The translations under genes and the position numbers were made by a program. Under the pieces are notes generated by a model. That model saw nothing but the letters and a program-made list of their open reading frames with translations. It ran no database searches and was not told where the DNA came from. From JAHDHW01 sp965277415 (GTDB taxonomy: Bacteria; Bacteroidota; Bacteroidia; Chitinophagales; Saprospiraceae), in assembly GCA_965277415.1 (NCBI GenBank), contig CBDICS010000005.1:1-64000 (forward strand): 64,000 nt of DNA. The letters are read 5' to 3'. Position 1 is the stretch's first letter. Each line of letters begins with the position of its first letter. This document shows, one piece after another, positions 34,097 to 44,130 of this stretch.

Positions 34097-36229
34097 TTAC
34101 TTTTTCTTATAATAATAAGCTAGCGAAAATCGAATCTTAGGGTAAGATAAAGTGCCATTTAAAGCATCAAAGATTTCTTTTAATTTATAAGGTGGTTCTA
34201 GAGAAGAAACAACACGGACGACTTGCCCAACTTCTTTGGAACTAACAAAACGTTTGATATCAATATTATATCCTTTTGCATACATCTTTACTAAATGATC
34301 ATAGATCGTTTGCTCTCCAATACCTCTTTGCAAGGCAATTTGTTCAGGAGAGAAACCTCGATTATATAGTTGGAAAGTAGCTAATTGAGTTGCACCATCT
34401 ACCTTTACGCCATCATCACTTTTTTTTGATACAAAATCAAGAATTGCATCCATAAAGATTTTACCATATTGGTTGAGTTTCTTTTCTCCAACTCCAGAGA
34501 TCATGGAGAAATCAAATTCAGAAATAGGGCGACTTGCGGCCATCTCTTCTAAGGAAGCGTCTGAGAAAACAAGATAGGGTGGGATACCACTCTTTCGAGC
34601 AATCTCTCGACGAAGTTTTCTAAGTACTTCAAACAATTCATCTCGAACCCGTTCTTTCACACTTGGTTTTTTAACCTTGGATTTCTCGGCTTCTTGGCGT
34701 TGCTTGATATCTGCCATTCTAACTAATTGTACTTGTTTGCCATCAAACAAAACAGCTTTACTTTGGGCAGTTAGCTTAAGTACATTTCTTTGGTCATAAG
34801 CGATTTCGAGTAAGCCAAGGTTGATTAACTGAGCAATAAGGTGTTGCCAATCATAGGCAGAGATATCTGCTCCCATGCCATAAGTTTTGATCTTATCATA
34901 ACGATTTTCTAAAACTTCTCTTCTTTGCGATCCTCTTAGAATATCAATTAATAGTCGAATACCTACTCGTTCTCCTACACGAGTGACAGCAGAAAGTGCT
35001 TTCTGAGCAATCACTGTCCCGTTGAAATGTTGAGGTGGATTTTTACAAACATCACAATTGCCACAATCTTTCTCCAAATTCTCTCCAAAATAATTCAATA
35101 AGATTTTACGTCGACAAATCAAGGAGTCAGCATACTGTTGCATCCGTTCTAGTTTAGATAACTGGACGGCTTCATTTTCACTATTATTATTAGAAAGGAT
35201 TTCGCGTAAGACCATCACATCCCTAAAACTATAAAAAAGCATAGCATCTGCTTTTGCACCATCACGTCCAGCACGACCAATCTCTTGATAATAACCTTCC
35301 ATGTTTTTTGGTAGATTATAATGAATGACCCAACGAACATTTGATTTGTCTATGCCCATTCCAAAGGCAATAGTAGCACAGACAATGAGCGTATCGTCTT
35401 TGATAAAGTCCTCCTGAACTTTTGATCGCTCTTCAGCACTTCGTCCAGCATGATAGGCTTCTGCATCTATCTTAGACTTCCTCAATTTTGAGGCTAATTC
35501 TTCAGTGGATTTTCGACTCAGACAATAAATAATACCTGCCTGTCCCGGATGTTTAGCTATAAAATCTAATATCTGTTCGAATTTCTTCTGGCCGGGACGT
35601 ACAGTCAAACTGATATTAGGGCGGTCAAAAGAATCTAGAAAAACCCTTGGATTGCCTAGTCCTAATTGTTTGATAATATCCCTTCGCGTTACTTTATCAG
35701 CCGTAGCGGTCAATGCCACAAGTGGAATACCGGGGAATTGTTTTTTTAAAAATTGCAGCTTTTTATATTCTGGTCTGAAATCATGTCCCCAAGAAGAAAT
35801 ACAATGTGCTTCGTCGACTGCGAATAGATTTATTTTTGATTGTTGCAGTAGTGGAAAGAAACTTTGTGAAACGAGTTTTTCGGGAGAGACATAAAGTAAT
35901 TTTATATTACCATTATAGATATCATGCTCCACTTGATTTTGTTCTGCTGCACTCAAAGAAGAATTCAAAAAAGCAGCACTCACCCCATTGGCTCTCAGTC
36001 CTTCCACTTGATCTTTCATGAGAGAGATCAAAGGAGATACCACAATACACAGTCCTTCCATAGTTACGGCTGGTATTTGATAGCAGATTGATTTTCCACC
36101 TCCAGTTGGCATAAGAACCAAAGCATCAGCCTTGCTATAGATCGTTTCGATAATCTCTCTTTGCATGGATCGAAACTGATCATAACCAAAATATTTCTTT
36201 AAAGCATCCTTCGCAGTAGCAACTGTCAT
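34097..36229 (-). CDS. recQ: ATP-dependent DNA helicase RecQ
   Basis: The 710-residue protein has the full RecQ order: motif 0/I (FRSMQREII; PTGGGKSICYQ, residues ~41-51), DEAH box (~139-142, AVDEAHCISSWGHDFRPEY), motifs IV-VI (SFDRPNISL, GIIYCLSRKSTEEL, AYHAGRSAEER, GRAGRDG), a zinc-binding RQC domain (CRRKILLNYF, DCGNCDVC), an HRDC domain (~540-620) and a C-terminal HTH (SPEQIALQRGIGEQTIYDHL). It unwinds DNA 3' to 5' in recombination repair. It is intact and a good housekeeping anchor in this window. The start ATG at 36229 fits the family N-terminus. Confidence 0.95.
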   Translation of the reverse strand: MTVATAKDALKKYFGYDQFRSMQREIIETIYSKADALVLMPTGGGKSICYQIPAVTMEGLCIVVSPLISLMKDQVEGLRANGVSAAFLNSSLSAAEQNQVEHDIYNGNIKLLYVSPEKLVSQSFFPLLQQSKINLFAVDEAHCISSWGHDFRPEYKKLQFLKKQFPGIPLVALTATADKVTRRDIIKQLGLGNPRVFLDSFDRPNISLTVRPGQKKFEQILDFIAKHPGQAGIIYCLSRKSTEELASKLRKSKIDAEAYHAGRSAEERSKVQEDFIKDDTLIVCATIAFGMGIDKSNVRWVIHYNLPKNMEGYYQEIGRAGRDGAKADAMLFYSFRDVMVLREILSNNNSENEAVQLSKLERMQQYADSLICRRKILLNYFGENLEKDCGNCDVCKNPPQHFNGTVIAQKALSAVTRVGERVGIRLLIDILRGSQRREVLENRYDKIKTYGMGADISAYDWQHLIAQLINLGLLEIAYDQRNVLKLTAQSKAVLFDGKQVQLVRMADIKQRQEAEKSKVKKPSVKERVRDELFEVLRKLRREIARKSGIPPYLVFSDASLEEMAASRPISEFDFSMISGVGEKKLNQYGKIFMDAILDFVSKKSDDGVKVDGATQLATFQLYNRGFSPEQIALQRGIGEQTIYDHLVKMYAKGYNIDIKRFVSSKEVGQVVRVVSSLEPPYKLKEIFDALNGTLSYPKIRFSLAYYYKKK

Positions 36230-36534
36230 GTAGTATTTTTTTTACAAAGAAGTTGTTCAAATCTAGAAAACCATTTGCAAAGATAATAAGATAAGTTTTA
36301 AAGTCTGTTATTGTTTACCCATCATGACAATTGCAAGGTTAACTATTAAATATGAATTGAATAAAAATAAATGATCAAAATTTTTGAAGTCTGTCAAAAG
36401 TAACTACTCACAAGCGAAGCGATCACAAGACCACAGGCCGATCACAAGCGAAGCAATCACTATATGATAATCCTAAAATACCTTTCTCATGAGCAATAGT
36501 TTACTAATGATAAATGACCAGTTAACTCTGATCA
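36230..36534. other. Intergenic region with dispersed repeat copy 2
   Basis: It contains a partial GAAGTTGTT end (about 36248) and the GATCACAAGCGAAGC repeat described at 36363-36488. Confidence 0.4.
36363..36488 (+). repeat. Dispersed repeat copy 2 (GATCACAAGCGAAGC family)
   Basis: Same order as at 8518-8650: AAATGATCAAAATTTTTGAAG, CACAAGCGAAGCGATCAC, GATCACAAGCGAAGCAATCAC, AAAATACCTTTCT. Confidence 0.65.
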
Positions 36535-37365
36535 CTAATCAACCAAATGATTCAACAGGTCTTCTTCTCCTGCTATATTGGAGTCATCAAAACCCATCAA
36601 ATCTCTAAAAACTACATAGATGCTTGCATAAAAAACAGGTAAGGCAATTAATAAGCCAACACAACATAAAAGCATACCTCCGATAAAGATTAGAATTAAA
36701 ATAAATAAGAATCCAAAAACTATCCAAAGGTTTTGATTTACAATTTCACGACTGGTCTCCATCGCCTCCCAAGCTTGCATGTCTCCAAAGATTACAAATG
36801 AAGAAGCAAAAAGATAGATGGTGTAGACATACATACTAATTAAAATAATCACTAAAAGAACTAAGACAAAAATAATGATTTGGGTAGTTTCTAAACTAGG
36901 AGTTGTTGTATTAATATTATTTAAGTCCATGCTATAGATGACCAAAATCAAAGGGATATACAAAAGAAAGTTGATCCCGGCAATAATCAATGACTGGATC
37001 AATAGTTGTCCATAATAGTCAAAGCCTTTAAAGAAATCTCCAAAATCAAGTACTTCTCTTTGATGCACTTTATGTGCAGCGATAAAATAACCAGCCATTA
37101 AAGGTGGGATGATAAGCTGTGAAGTAAATTGTGAAAAAAATTGAAAGACTATTTCCGTAAAAACAGAACCTTCTGTAGCATGTTGAAAAGCACTTAGAAA
37201 AGATGAAACGACAAGTATCATTATGCCTGCTATCAATGTAAATACTACAAATAATACCAATTCCTTTTTTACAATTTCAAAGCCTTCTGATATGGAAGCT
37301 CCGATATCAAAGCTAAAACCATTTTCAATTAAATGCTGTATCCTGTTTTGGTTGATTATATTCAT
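36535..37365 (-). CDS. Integral membrane protein, 276 aa
   Basis: About six TM segments are visible, including LVLFVVFTLIAGIMILVV (~37-55), LIIAGINFLLYIPLILVIY (~124-143), IIIFVLVLLVIILISMYVYTIY (~163-184) and LFILILIFIGGMLLCCVGLL (~217-238). A soluble N-terminus (FDIGASISEGFEIVKKEL) precedes them. The layout resembles DUF975/glycerophosphoryl-type membrane families that organise ESCRT- or stress-like membrane domains, but I cannot assign it. Its ATG overlaps the stop of the upstream glycosyltransferase gene (TAATG), so it is translationally coupled to it. Confidence 0.65.
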   Translation of the reverse strand: MNIINQNRIQHLIENGFSFDIGASISEGFEIVKKELVLFVVFTLIAGIMILVVSSFLSAFQHATEGSVFTEIVFQFFSQFTSQLIIPPLMAGYFIAAHKVHQREVLDFGDFFKGFDYYGQLLIQSLIIAGINFLLYIPLILVIYSMDLNNINTTTPSLETTQIIIFVLVLLVIILISMYVYTIYLFASSFVIFGDMQAWEAMETSREIVNQNLWIVFGFLFILILIFIGGMLLCCVGLLIALPVFYASIYVVFRDLMGFDDSNIAGEEDLLNHLVD

Positions 37366-38693
37366 TATTTGGTTTTATTATATAAAGAGTTGTTTAAAAG
37401 CAAACGTATTTTTATCCTCAATGCATCTCGAATAGCCGTCCAGTTTTTGACTATTGGATAAGATGTATATAAATGCCACAAACCTACTAAAAGCGTTAAT
37501 AAAAATAAAGAAGCAATAAAAGGTTTTAAAAAAATAAAAGTACCATAACTAATATCGAAAAATCGTAAGGTTCTTTCCATATTTAAAAAATAAGCAATTG
37601 AAGTAAGGCCATATAGCCAGTACTTTTTACTTAAAACTCCAAAAAGAAACGCCAATAGCAAAGCAGGATGAGAATATCGTTCATGCATCTGAGTATTGAA
37701 AAAGAAAAAACCTAAGACACATAAAAATGCACTTAAAAATACCAGAGACTTGAAGTTTTGATCCGTTTGAACCTTTTGAATAGCAAAATGAATAGCTTGT
37801 AAAAATAAGGGCAGTAAGGCAATAAAACTAAAAGCAAAAAAGAAAAGTAAACCCCAATTTTTATAAGTCATTCCAAACCAAAACAATTCATAATCTTTGG
37901 TAGGGAGAACAGTACTGGTTTCCATTAGTAAATGCCATATATTAAAGGCATTCAGTGATACATTTGGATATTGATCGACCAAACTACTCATTACCGAATA
38001 CCAGTCTCCAACCGTTCCGTGAAGAATAAAAGGGGATAAAATTATTACCTGCGTGAAACCAGCAATAAAAACTGACCATCCGATTTTTTTCCAGGAATCA
38101 ATAACCGGAATAAGCGTAAGTATCACCACAGGCATAAATACAATAGCTTGCATTTTTGTATTTAAAGCAATGATATAAAAAAGAATAGCAAGTTTCCATT
38201 TACGCTTCAAACCAAAGATTAAGGAAAGGGCTATAAATGCAGTAAAAATACTGTCAACTTGTCCCCAGCAATAACTATTGTACATATAGGCTGGACTCAA
38301 TAATAATAATAAAGGGAGGAAACTGGTTTTAAAATTTCTTTTTATCAATAAAAATATAATGCCAGCGCCAATAAAATCAAAGACTAAAGGTATGACCTTA
38401 AAGTATTTAAAGTTGGTGCTTAAAAAATCTAAATCAGGAATGATCATTCCGTAAACATCAAACATGTATAGCAAAACTGGAGGGTAGTTGCAGGGGAAAT
38501 TATTAGAATAATGAGTGCCCAAATCATAAATATATGGCAGCCCTTCCAAAATAATAAATGCTGTCCAGCGCTTCCAATGACCAATATCCCCATTATGACT
38601 TTCCTCTGGAATGAATAAAAGAAAAAGCACGAATGCGAAGCCGAATAACAGCCAGAAAGTTATTGTATTTCTATTCTTATTGTTTTGTTGCAT
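37365..38693 (-). CDS. GT-C fold membrane glycosyltransferase-like protein
   Basis: The 442-residue protein has about ten TM segments and GT-C-type loops: an acidic first loop (EESHNGDIGHWKRWT), CNYPPVLLYMFDVYG, YMYNSYCWGQVDSIF and LNTKMQAIVFMPV. The YPP and WGQ-D motifs match mannosyltransferase-like GT-C enzymes (ALG6/8- and GT87-like) that use polyprenyl-phosphate sugars to glycosylate lipids or proteins. The C-terminal half adds HERYSHPALLLAFLFG. First gene of a two-gene operon with a coupled membrane protein. Confidence 0.75.
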   Translation of the reverse strand: MQQNNKNRNTITFWLLFGFAFVLFLLFIPEESHNGDIGHWKRWTAFIILEGLPYIYDLGTHYSNNFPCNYPPVLLYMFDVYGMIIPDLDFLSTNFKYFKVIPLVFDFIGAGIIFLLIKRNFKTSFLPLLLLLSPAYMYNSYCWGQVDSIFTAFIALSLIFGLKRKWKLAILFYIIALNTKMQAIVFMPVVILTLIPVIDSWKKIGWSVFIAGFTQVIILSPFILHGTVGDWYSVMSSLVDQYPNVSLNAFNIWHLLMETSTVLPTKDYELFWFGMTYKNWGLLFFFAFSFIALLPLFLQAIHFAIQKVQTDQNFKSLVFLSAFLCVLGFFFFNTQMHERYSHPALLLAFLFGVLSKKYWLYGLTSIAYFLNMERTLRFFDISYGTFIFLKPFIASLFLLTLLVGLWHLYTSYPIVKNWTAIRDALRIKIRLLLNNSLYNKTK

Positions 38694-39088
38694 TAATTCG
38701 ATTATTCACCTCTAAAGATAAAGCAAATATAAGAGTATGTTGGAGACGAGGCATAAATAATTTTCTTCTTTTAGACTAGGGCTTTTGTTTCAAGCCTACT
38801 CAGGTAAACTGCACATCGGGATGCCTAATTTTTTTTTGAGGAAGAGCAGAACTATAGATTAGCATAAAATGGATTTCATTCACACGCTGTCCCTAAGCTT
38901 ACTGTTACATTTTTTATGATCACGCTTACTTTTCATAAAAAATTAGATTTTGTATATTGCGTCAGAATAAGATTCCACAAAAGCGCTTTTGTCTTTTCAT
39001 AGCCTAAGCAAGAGGAGTACAAAAAGAAAGAAGGAATGACTGAATTCATTGTTTCAGATAAGCTTTAAACCAATAACTAGATAAACAT
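38694..39088. other. Divergent intergenic region
   Basis: 395 bp between divergent genes. It holds TCAGAATAAGATTCC (about 38965, also at 24511) and AAGCGCTTTTGTCTTTTCATAG, a trace of the AACCTGTCC repeat interior. A GTATATTGCG stretch near 38953 may be part of a promoter; no exact TAnnTTTG. Confidence 0.35.
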
Positions 39089-40156
39089 ATGTTACAATCA
39101 AAAATAGGCGGCATAGGATATTATGTTCCGGAAAAAATAGTAAGCAATAATGATTTGACTCGTGTGATGGAAACTTCTGACGAGTGGATTCAAGAACGAA
39201 CGGGAATCAAAGAACGTCGTTATGGTAAAAAACATGAAGAGACTACCTCTACAATGGGTGCAAAAGCTGCTGCGATTGCTATTGAGCGAGCAGGTATTCA
39301 GAAGGAAGATATCGACTTTATTATTTTTGCGACACTGAGTCCAGACTATTATTTTCCAGGTTGTGGTGTATTAGTGCAAAGAGAATTAGGTATCACAAAA
39401 ACTGAAGTGGGGGCTTTGGATATTCGTAATCAATGTTCTGGATTTATCTATGGTTTGTCAATAGCGGATCAATTTGTAAAAACTGGAATGTATAAAAATG
39501 TATTGTTAGTAGGAGCAGAGATGCATTCTATGGGTTTAGAGTTTTCTACTACAGGAAGGAATGTTACCGTTATTTTTGGAGATGGAGCTGGAGCAGCAGT
39601 TATTCAACCTACAGAAGAATCCGATAAAGGGATACTAACGACTAAATTGCATTCGGATGGAAATTATGCGGAAAAGTTAGCCTTTATCAACCCGGGCTCT
39701 CATGGCGGATATCATTTTAATAAAATGGGGGAGGAGAAGGATTTTGGTTATCCTGATCAGGAATTTGGTGGAATATTTATGACTCAACATATGATGGACA
39801 ATGATCAGCATTATCCGAATATGGAGGGGCAGTTTGTATTTAAACTGGCGGTTCAAAAATTTCCAGAAGTAATCAATGAGGCATTAACAGAAGTTGGATT
39901 GACACCTGCTGATATTGGGATGCTTATTCCACATCAGGCTAACCTGAGAATTAGCCAATTTGTTCAAAAAAGAATGGGCTTAAGAGATGATCAAGTCTGG
40001 AATAACATTCAGAAATATGGAAATACTACAGCTGCATCTATTCCAATAGCACTTTGTGAAGCTTGGGAAGCAGGTGCAATAAAAGACGGTGACTTAGTCT
40101 GTTTAGCAGCATTTGGAAGTGGATTTACTTGGGGTTCAGCTTTAATCCGTTGGTAA
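39089..40156 (+). CDS. fabH: 3-oxoacyl-ACP synthase III (FabH-like)
   Basis: The 355-residue thiolase-fold enzyme carries the KAS III triad: Cys116 in RNQCSGF, His282 in PHQANLRI and Asn312 in YGNTTAAS, plus TSDEWIQERTGI and GDGAGAAV. It condenses acyl-CoA with malonyl-ACP to start fatty-acid synthesis. A ~30-residue insertion around 205-240 (GYHFNKMGEEKDFGYPDQ) and the MTQHMMDN segment suggest a Bacteroidota subgroup that could also serve a secondary pathway. The nagA gene starts 4 bases after its stop, so the two are co-transcribed. Confidence 0.88.
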   Translation: MLQSKIGGIGYYVPEKIVSNNDLTRVMETSDEWIQERTGIKERRYGKKHEETTSTMGAKAAAIAIERAGIQKEDIDFIIFATLSPDYYFPGCGVLVQRELGITKTEVGALDIRNQCSGFIYGLSIADQFVKTGMYKNVLLVGAEMHSMGLEFSTTGRNVTVIFGDGAGAAVIQPTEESDKGILTTKLHSDGNYAEKLAFINPGSHGGYHFNKMGEEKDFGYPDQEFGGIFMTQHMMDNDQHYPNMEGQFVFKLAVQKFPEVINEALTEVGLTPADIGMLIPHQANLRISQFVQKRMGLRDDQVWNNIQKYGNTTAASIPIALCEAWEAGAIKDGDLVCLAAFGSGFTWGSALIRW

Positions 40157-40160
40157 ATTA

Positions 40161-41303
40161 ATGCTGAGGGCTATAATAGGTGCTACTTTCTATACGGGCA
40201 CAAAATATATTCGAGATCAAGTATTAATACTCGAAAATGATAAAGTGCTTGGTTTTTTTAATTCACTGGGTGGCTTTCCAGGGATTGATATTCTAGAATA
40301 TAAGAATAAACTTTGCCTACCTGGATTTATTGATTTGCAAATCAATGGAGGGGCAGGTGTTTATTTCACACAGGACTTTTCACAATCAGCTATACAATCG
40401 GTTGCAAAGACTTACCGAAAATATGGAACGACATCTTTTCTACCCACTTTAGTCTCTACTAAATTAGAAAAGATTTATACTGCAATTGATGCTACAAGAA
40501 TAGCTATGAAGAATCCTTTTTCTGGAGTTCTGGGCTTGCATGTAGAAGGGCCTTATTTGAACCCTATTAAAAGAGGTGCTCATCTGACTAAATATCTTCG
40601 AAAACCTGAAAAAAAAGAATTAGAAAGTCTGATCGAAAAAGGAAAGGATGCTATTGCTTTACTGACCATCGCTCCAGAATTATTTGATGATGATTTGCTA
40701 GCTCTTTTACGGGATAGCGGAATTCGCCTTTCAGCTGGACATAGCAATGCAAGCTATCAAGAAGCAAAATATTTCCATGAAAAAGGAATAAGTAAAGTCA
40801 CACATTTATTTAATGCTATGTCTGGTTTTCAGAGTCGAGAACCTGGTTTGGTGGGGGCTTTTTTTGATGATCCTAATTTATATGCGGCAATCATTGCTGA
40901 TGGGAAGCATGTAGATTTTGCAGCACTTCGGATTGCACAGCGACTTAAAAGAGGTAAACTTTTCTTTGTGACAGATGCTGTTTTTGTTGATTTTAAAGGG
41001 GGGCATTTTAAATACGATGGATTTAATATTCGATTAGAAAATGGTGCTTATATCAATGATGAAAATAATCTTGCTGGAGCAGCTATTACAATGCAAAATG
41101 CCATTTACAATAGTATAAGATTCGCGAATATTTCAGAAGCAGATGCCTTCCAAATGGCAAGCTCAATTCCCGCAGCCTACCTTGGGCTATCAGACCAAAT
41201 AGGGAATATTAAAAAAGGTGCCTTTGCAGATTTAGTCATTATGGATAAGAATTATCAGATCGAAGAAGTGATTTTTAGAGGAAAGTTAGAAAAAGACATG
41301 TAG
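40161..41303 (+). CDS. nagA: N-acetylglucosamine-6-phosphate deacetylase
   Basis: The 380-residue amidohydrolase has the NagA pattern: CLPGFIDLQINGGAG, GLHVEGPYLNPIKRGAH (metal-binding Glu), SAGHSNASYQEA and THLFNAMSG (metal His residues), FVTDAVFVDF with the catalytic Asp, and a C-terminal GAFADLVIMDKNYQI. It produces glucosamine-6-phosphate, the substrate of the NagB-type deaminase encoded 3 kb downstream. The first residues (MLRAIIGATFYTGTKYI) build the small beta-sandwich. It follows fabH by 4 bases and ends at a bidirectional terminator. Confidence 0.9.
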   Translation: MLRAIIGATFYTGTKYIRDQVLILENDKVLGFFNSLGGFPGIDILEYKNKLCLPGFIDLQINGGAGVYFTQDFSQSAIQSVAKTYRKYGTTSFLPTLVSTKLEKIYTAIDATRIAMKNPFSGVLGLHVEGPYLNPIKRGAHLTKYLRKPEKKELESLIEKGKDAIALLTIAPELFDDDLLALLRDSGIRLSAGHSNASYQEAKYFHEKGISKVTHLFNAMSGFQSREPGLVGAFFDDPNLYAAIIADGKHVDFAALRIAQRLKRGKLFFVTDAVFVDFKGGHFKYDGFNIRLENGAYINDENNLAGAAITMQNAIYNSIRFANISEADAFQMASSIPAAYLGLSDQIGNIKKGAFADLVIMDKNYQIEEVIFRGKLEKDM

Positions 41304-41323
41304 CTATATTGGCAAATATTTAT

Positions 41324-41357
41324 GTGGGTTATATAGCAATTTAGCTATATAACCCAC
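41324..41357. terminator. Bidirectional terminator between convergent genes
   Basis: Perfect 14-bp inverted repeat GTGGGTTATATAGC / GCTATATAACCCAC with a 6-base loop, 21 bases after nagA and before the end of the convergent lipase gene. T-rich sequence follows on both sides only weakly. Confidence 0.75.
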
Positions 41358-41385
41358 ATTTTAAACTTTGGACAAGTTCTATCTC

Positions 41386-42822
41386 TTACTGAACAATGAC
41401 CTTCTCAATCCATACGCCTTCCTTGGAAGTAACTTTTACAAAATAAAGACCTTGCGACAATCCATCTAAGCTGATACTAGTCTGACTCGAAATCGTTTGT
41501 ACCGATTTGCCACTGACATTTATCAATTCTATTTGATCAAAATCTTGAGTATCATTCCTGAATTTGACATTAATGTGATCTGTAGCAGGGTTTGGAATGA
41601 CTTGAAATTGAATATTGTGATCTAATTCTACAGTATTAATATAGAATCCAATATTTTGATAAAAACTAAAAAAGACATACCCCGCAGTAGTCGCTGGATT
41701 TACACAGCCCCCATGATCAGCATCAGAATTCACATCAATGGCTAAAATATTAGCAGCACCATATGCTTGCATAGAATCTCGACCAACAATAGAGTTCATA
41801 AAGGGTACTTGATCATCAGCAGTACAATAGAATAATCTAGTAGGAGCAGTTGGCCCCCATCGGTACAAATCATTGGCTCTTAAAGCCTGATTAATGATAT
41901 GATCTGGATTATTTTCAATTTCAGATAAAATGGCATCTTGAAACATATACTTAGGAATAGAACCGCCAAAAGTAGTTGTTAGCCAAGCAATTAAATTAGT
42001 GTTTAATTGCCAAAGGTCAATTTCTTCATCATAAAATTGTTGTACCCACGTCGCAGCAGGTTCTATAAAAATTTCACTGGTTTCTGTAAAAAAATTATAC
42101 TCTAAATTATATGATAAAATAGAATAGGGCGCATAACCAACAAAGAAATAACTTTCATCTCCTAGCATCAAATCCCGCATGACACCTGAAATACTATAGG
42201 GACCTGACATCGGCGCAGAAGCTGTTACACTCAATTGACCAGCATACTCTTCCTGGATCATTTTTTGCGCTGCTGCCGCTCCATGACCACCTTGGGAATA
42301 GCCAGTAACAAATAGTTGATTATTTACAAAAAGGCCATTGTCATGAGAATATTGTTTTACAGCTAAGTGTAGATCAATAGCTGCAGAAGCTTCCGTCTCC
42401 GCATGAACATATGGATGAAATCCTCTTGATGTACCAAGCCCTAAAAAATCTGCTGCCGAAGTTGCATATCCAACACCTGCCCAGAATAAAGCTAATTGAT
42501 AACCACCTTCTAGTTCTGAAGGCACATCATAACGTGAGCCTACCGTTCCATGTTGATAGATCAACATGGGAAATATACGATCATTACTTTCAGCTACTGG
42601 ATAAATATATAAACCGGAAGCAGTATCCAGTTGTCCATGTATATCCATCGTCTCATAGGTAACCCGGTAAAGGTCAGCTCCAAATGCGATAAATGTACCA
42701 TAATCATTAACTAGTTCAGCTTTTGTACGATGTTCTAAAAAGTCAATTGTAACAATCTCCTGAGCTTTTAAATAACTAAATGAGATTGTAAATAAAAAAA
42801 TCAATTGTAATAATCTTTTCAT
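41386..42822 (-). CDS. Secreted alpha/beta-hydrolase (lipase/esterase) with T9SS type A domain
   Basis: A signal peptide (MKRLLQLIFLFTISFSYLKA-Q) is followed by an alpha/beta-hydrolase domain: LIYQHGTVGSRYD (oxyanion region), nucleophile Ser in VTGYSQGGHGAAAAQ, Asp in CTADDQVPFMNS and His in DADHGGC. The last ~75 residues form a T9SS type A sorting domain (FQVIPNPATDHINVKF, LDGLSQGLYFVKVTS, EKVIVQ). It should be exported to the surface or medium and probably cleaves lipid or polymer esters. Confidence 0.85.
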   Translation of the reverse strand: MKRLLQLIFLFTISFSYLKAQEIVTIDFLEHRTKAELVNDYGTFIAFGADLYRVTYETMDIHGQLDTASGLYIYPVAESNDRIFPMLIYQHGTVGSRYDVPSELEGGYQLALFWAGVGYATSAADFLGLGTSRGFHPYVHAETEASAAIDLHLAVKQYSHDNGLFVNNQLFVTGYSQGGHGAAAAQKMIQEEYAGQLSVTASAPMSGPYSISGVMRDLMLGDESYFFVGYAPYSILSYNLEYNFFTETSEIFIEPAATWVQQFYDEEIDLWQLNTNLIAWLTTTFGGSIPKYMFQDAILSEIENNPDHIINQALRANDLYRWGPTAPTRLFYCTADDQVPFMNSIVGRDSMQAYGAANILAIDVNSDADHGGCVNPATTAGYVFFSFYQNIGFYINTVELDHNIQFQVIPNPATDHINVKFRNDTQDFDQIELINVSGKSVQTISSQTSISLDGLSQGLYFVKVTSKEGVWIEKVIVQ

Positions 42823-42841
42823 AAGGATATCTTTTTTTTAT

Positions 42842-42895
42842 GAAGTTGTGCAAAATATCATTTCGTAGTTTAGAAGACTATCTTTGAACAACTTC
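42842..42895. repeat. Short GAAGTTGT inverted-repeat element
   Basis: GAAGTTGTGCAAAATATC and GACTATCTTTGAACAACTTC bound a 54-bp hairpin-like unit that shares TTTCGTAGTTTAG with the right end of 31672-31831. It lies upstream of the lipase gene, in its probable promoter region. Confidence 0.55.
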
Positions 42896-43107
42896 TATGT
42901 TTTTTTTAAAATGAAACAGGCTCTAAATATAACTAAAAACATCAATCTTACTATGTTGTTGTATAAAAACATTTTATCTTGTCCATGTTGAGCGACATTT
43001 CTTACTAAACTTCACCGTTCTTGGACAAATCCCATAGATATTGTTTTATGGCTTTGTCTCAAATATGCCATGTACTAAATAACCAACTTCACAAAACAAT
43101 TTTAACG

Positions 43108-44121
43108 ATGGAAAAAACAAGACGAAAATTTATCAAAAAATCAGGCCAATTTGCCCTTGGTGTTGGTTTGCTAGGATTAACTGCCTGTGGATCTGAAGGA
43201 GGAGAATCTTCAGCAACCTCAGATATGGAGACTCAAAAGAAACCTGAATTGTCAAATCAGGCTAAGTTATTCTTTGATATTTCTTTAGCACAGTGGTCTT
43301 TGCATAAAGCATTTGGTATTCGAGGAGAAGCAACAATGGACAATTTGGATTTTGCTGCAAAAGCAAGGAATGATTTTGACCTTGGAGGAATTGAATACGT
43401 TAATCAATTCTTTAAAGACAAAGCAAAAGACATGGAATACCTCAAGCAGATGAATCAACGAGCTGCTGATCATGATGTAAAACAATTATTGATTATGATT
43501 GATCGAGAAGGCGGCCTTGCAGAGTTGGATGATAAAGTAAGAACAGAGGCTATTGAAAATCATTATAAATGGGTAGATGCTGCGAAGTATTTAGGTTGTC
43601 ATTCGATTAGAGTTAATGCTTTTAGTCAAAGTAAAAGTGCAGAAGATGCAGCAAAAGCCGCCGTAAATGGATTAGGTAGATTGGCTGAGTATGCTAAACA
43701 AGCAAACATTAATGTGATTGTTGAAAACCATGGCGGTTTTTCTTCTAATGGAGCTTGGCTTAAAGGCGTGATGGATCAAATCAATATGGATAATTGTGGA
43801 ACACTCCCTGATTTTGGAAACTTCTGCATCAAGCGTGATGGTGGAAAACCTTGGGAAGGTTCTTGTATAGAAGAATATGATCGTTATAAAGGTGTAGAAG
43901 AATTAATGGTTCATGCAAAAGCAGTTAGTGCTAAAACACATGATTTTAATGAGCAAGGAGAAGAAACCCATACTGATTATATGAAAATGATGAAGATCGT
44001 AAAGGATGCTGGATACACTGGTTTTATAGGAGTAGAATACGAAGGGAGTACCCTCTCTGAAGATGAAGGTATAAAAGCAACAATAGCCTTATTGAAAAAA
44101 GTTGGAAAAGCCTTGGGCTAG
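43108..44121 (+). CDS. TIM-barrel sugar isomerase/epimerase-like lipoprotein
   Basis: I chose ATG 43108, which gives MEKTRRKFIKKSGQFALGVG, a Tat-like signal (RRKFI) with lipobox LGLTAC; earlier ATGs add an untypical leader. The mature ~310 residues are a xylose-isomerase-like TIM barrel (AP endonuclease 2 superfamily): FDISLAQWSLHKAF, GGIEYVNQFF, IRVNAFSQS, VIVENHGG, LPDFGNFCI, HAKAVSAKTHDFNEQG and GVEYEGSTLSEDEGI. Conserved Glu/Asp/His metal ligands are present. Such exported proteins occur in Bacteroidota sugar-utilisation loci. Substrate unknown. Confidence 0.85.
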   Translation: MEKTRRKFIKKSGQFALGVGLLGLTACGSEGGESSATSDMETQKKPELSNQAKLFFDISLAQWSLHKAFGIRGEATMDNLDFAAKARNDFDLGGIEYVNQFFKDKAKDMEYLKQMNQRAADHDVKQLLIMIDREGGLAELDDKVRTEAIENHYKWVDAAKYLGCHSIRVNAFSQSKSAEDAAKAAVNGLGRLAEYAKQANINVIVENHGGFSSNGAWLKGVMDQINMDNCGTLPDFGNFCIKRDGGKPWEGSCIEEYDRYKGVEELMVHAKAVSAKTHDFNEQGEETHTDYMKMMKIVKDAGYTGFIGVEYEGSTLSEDEGIKATIALLKKVGKALG

Positions 44122-44130
44122 AGATATTTG

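Noticed and set aside
37223..37435. Plus-strand open frame across the junction of the GT-C and membrane-protein genes
   Set aside because: Antisense to two well-supported, translationally coupled genes.
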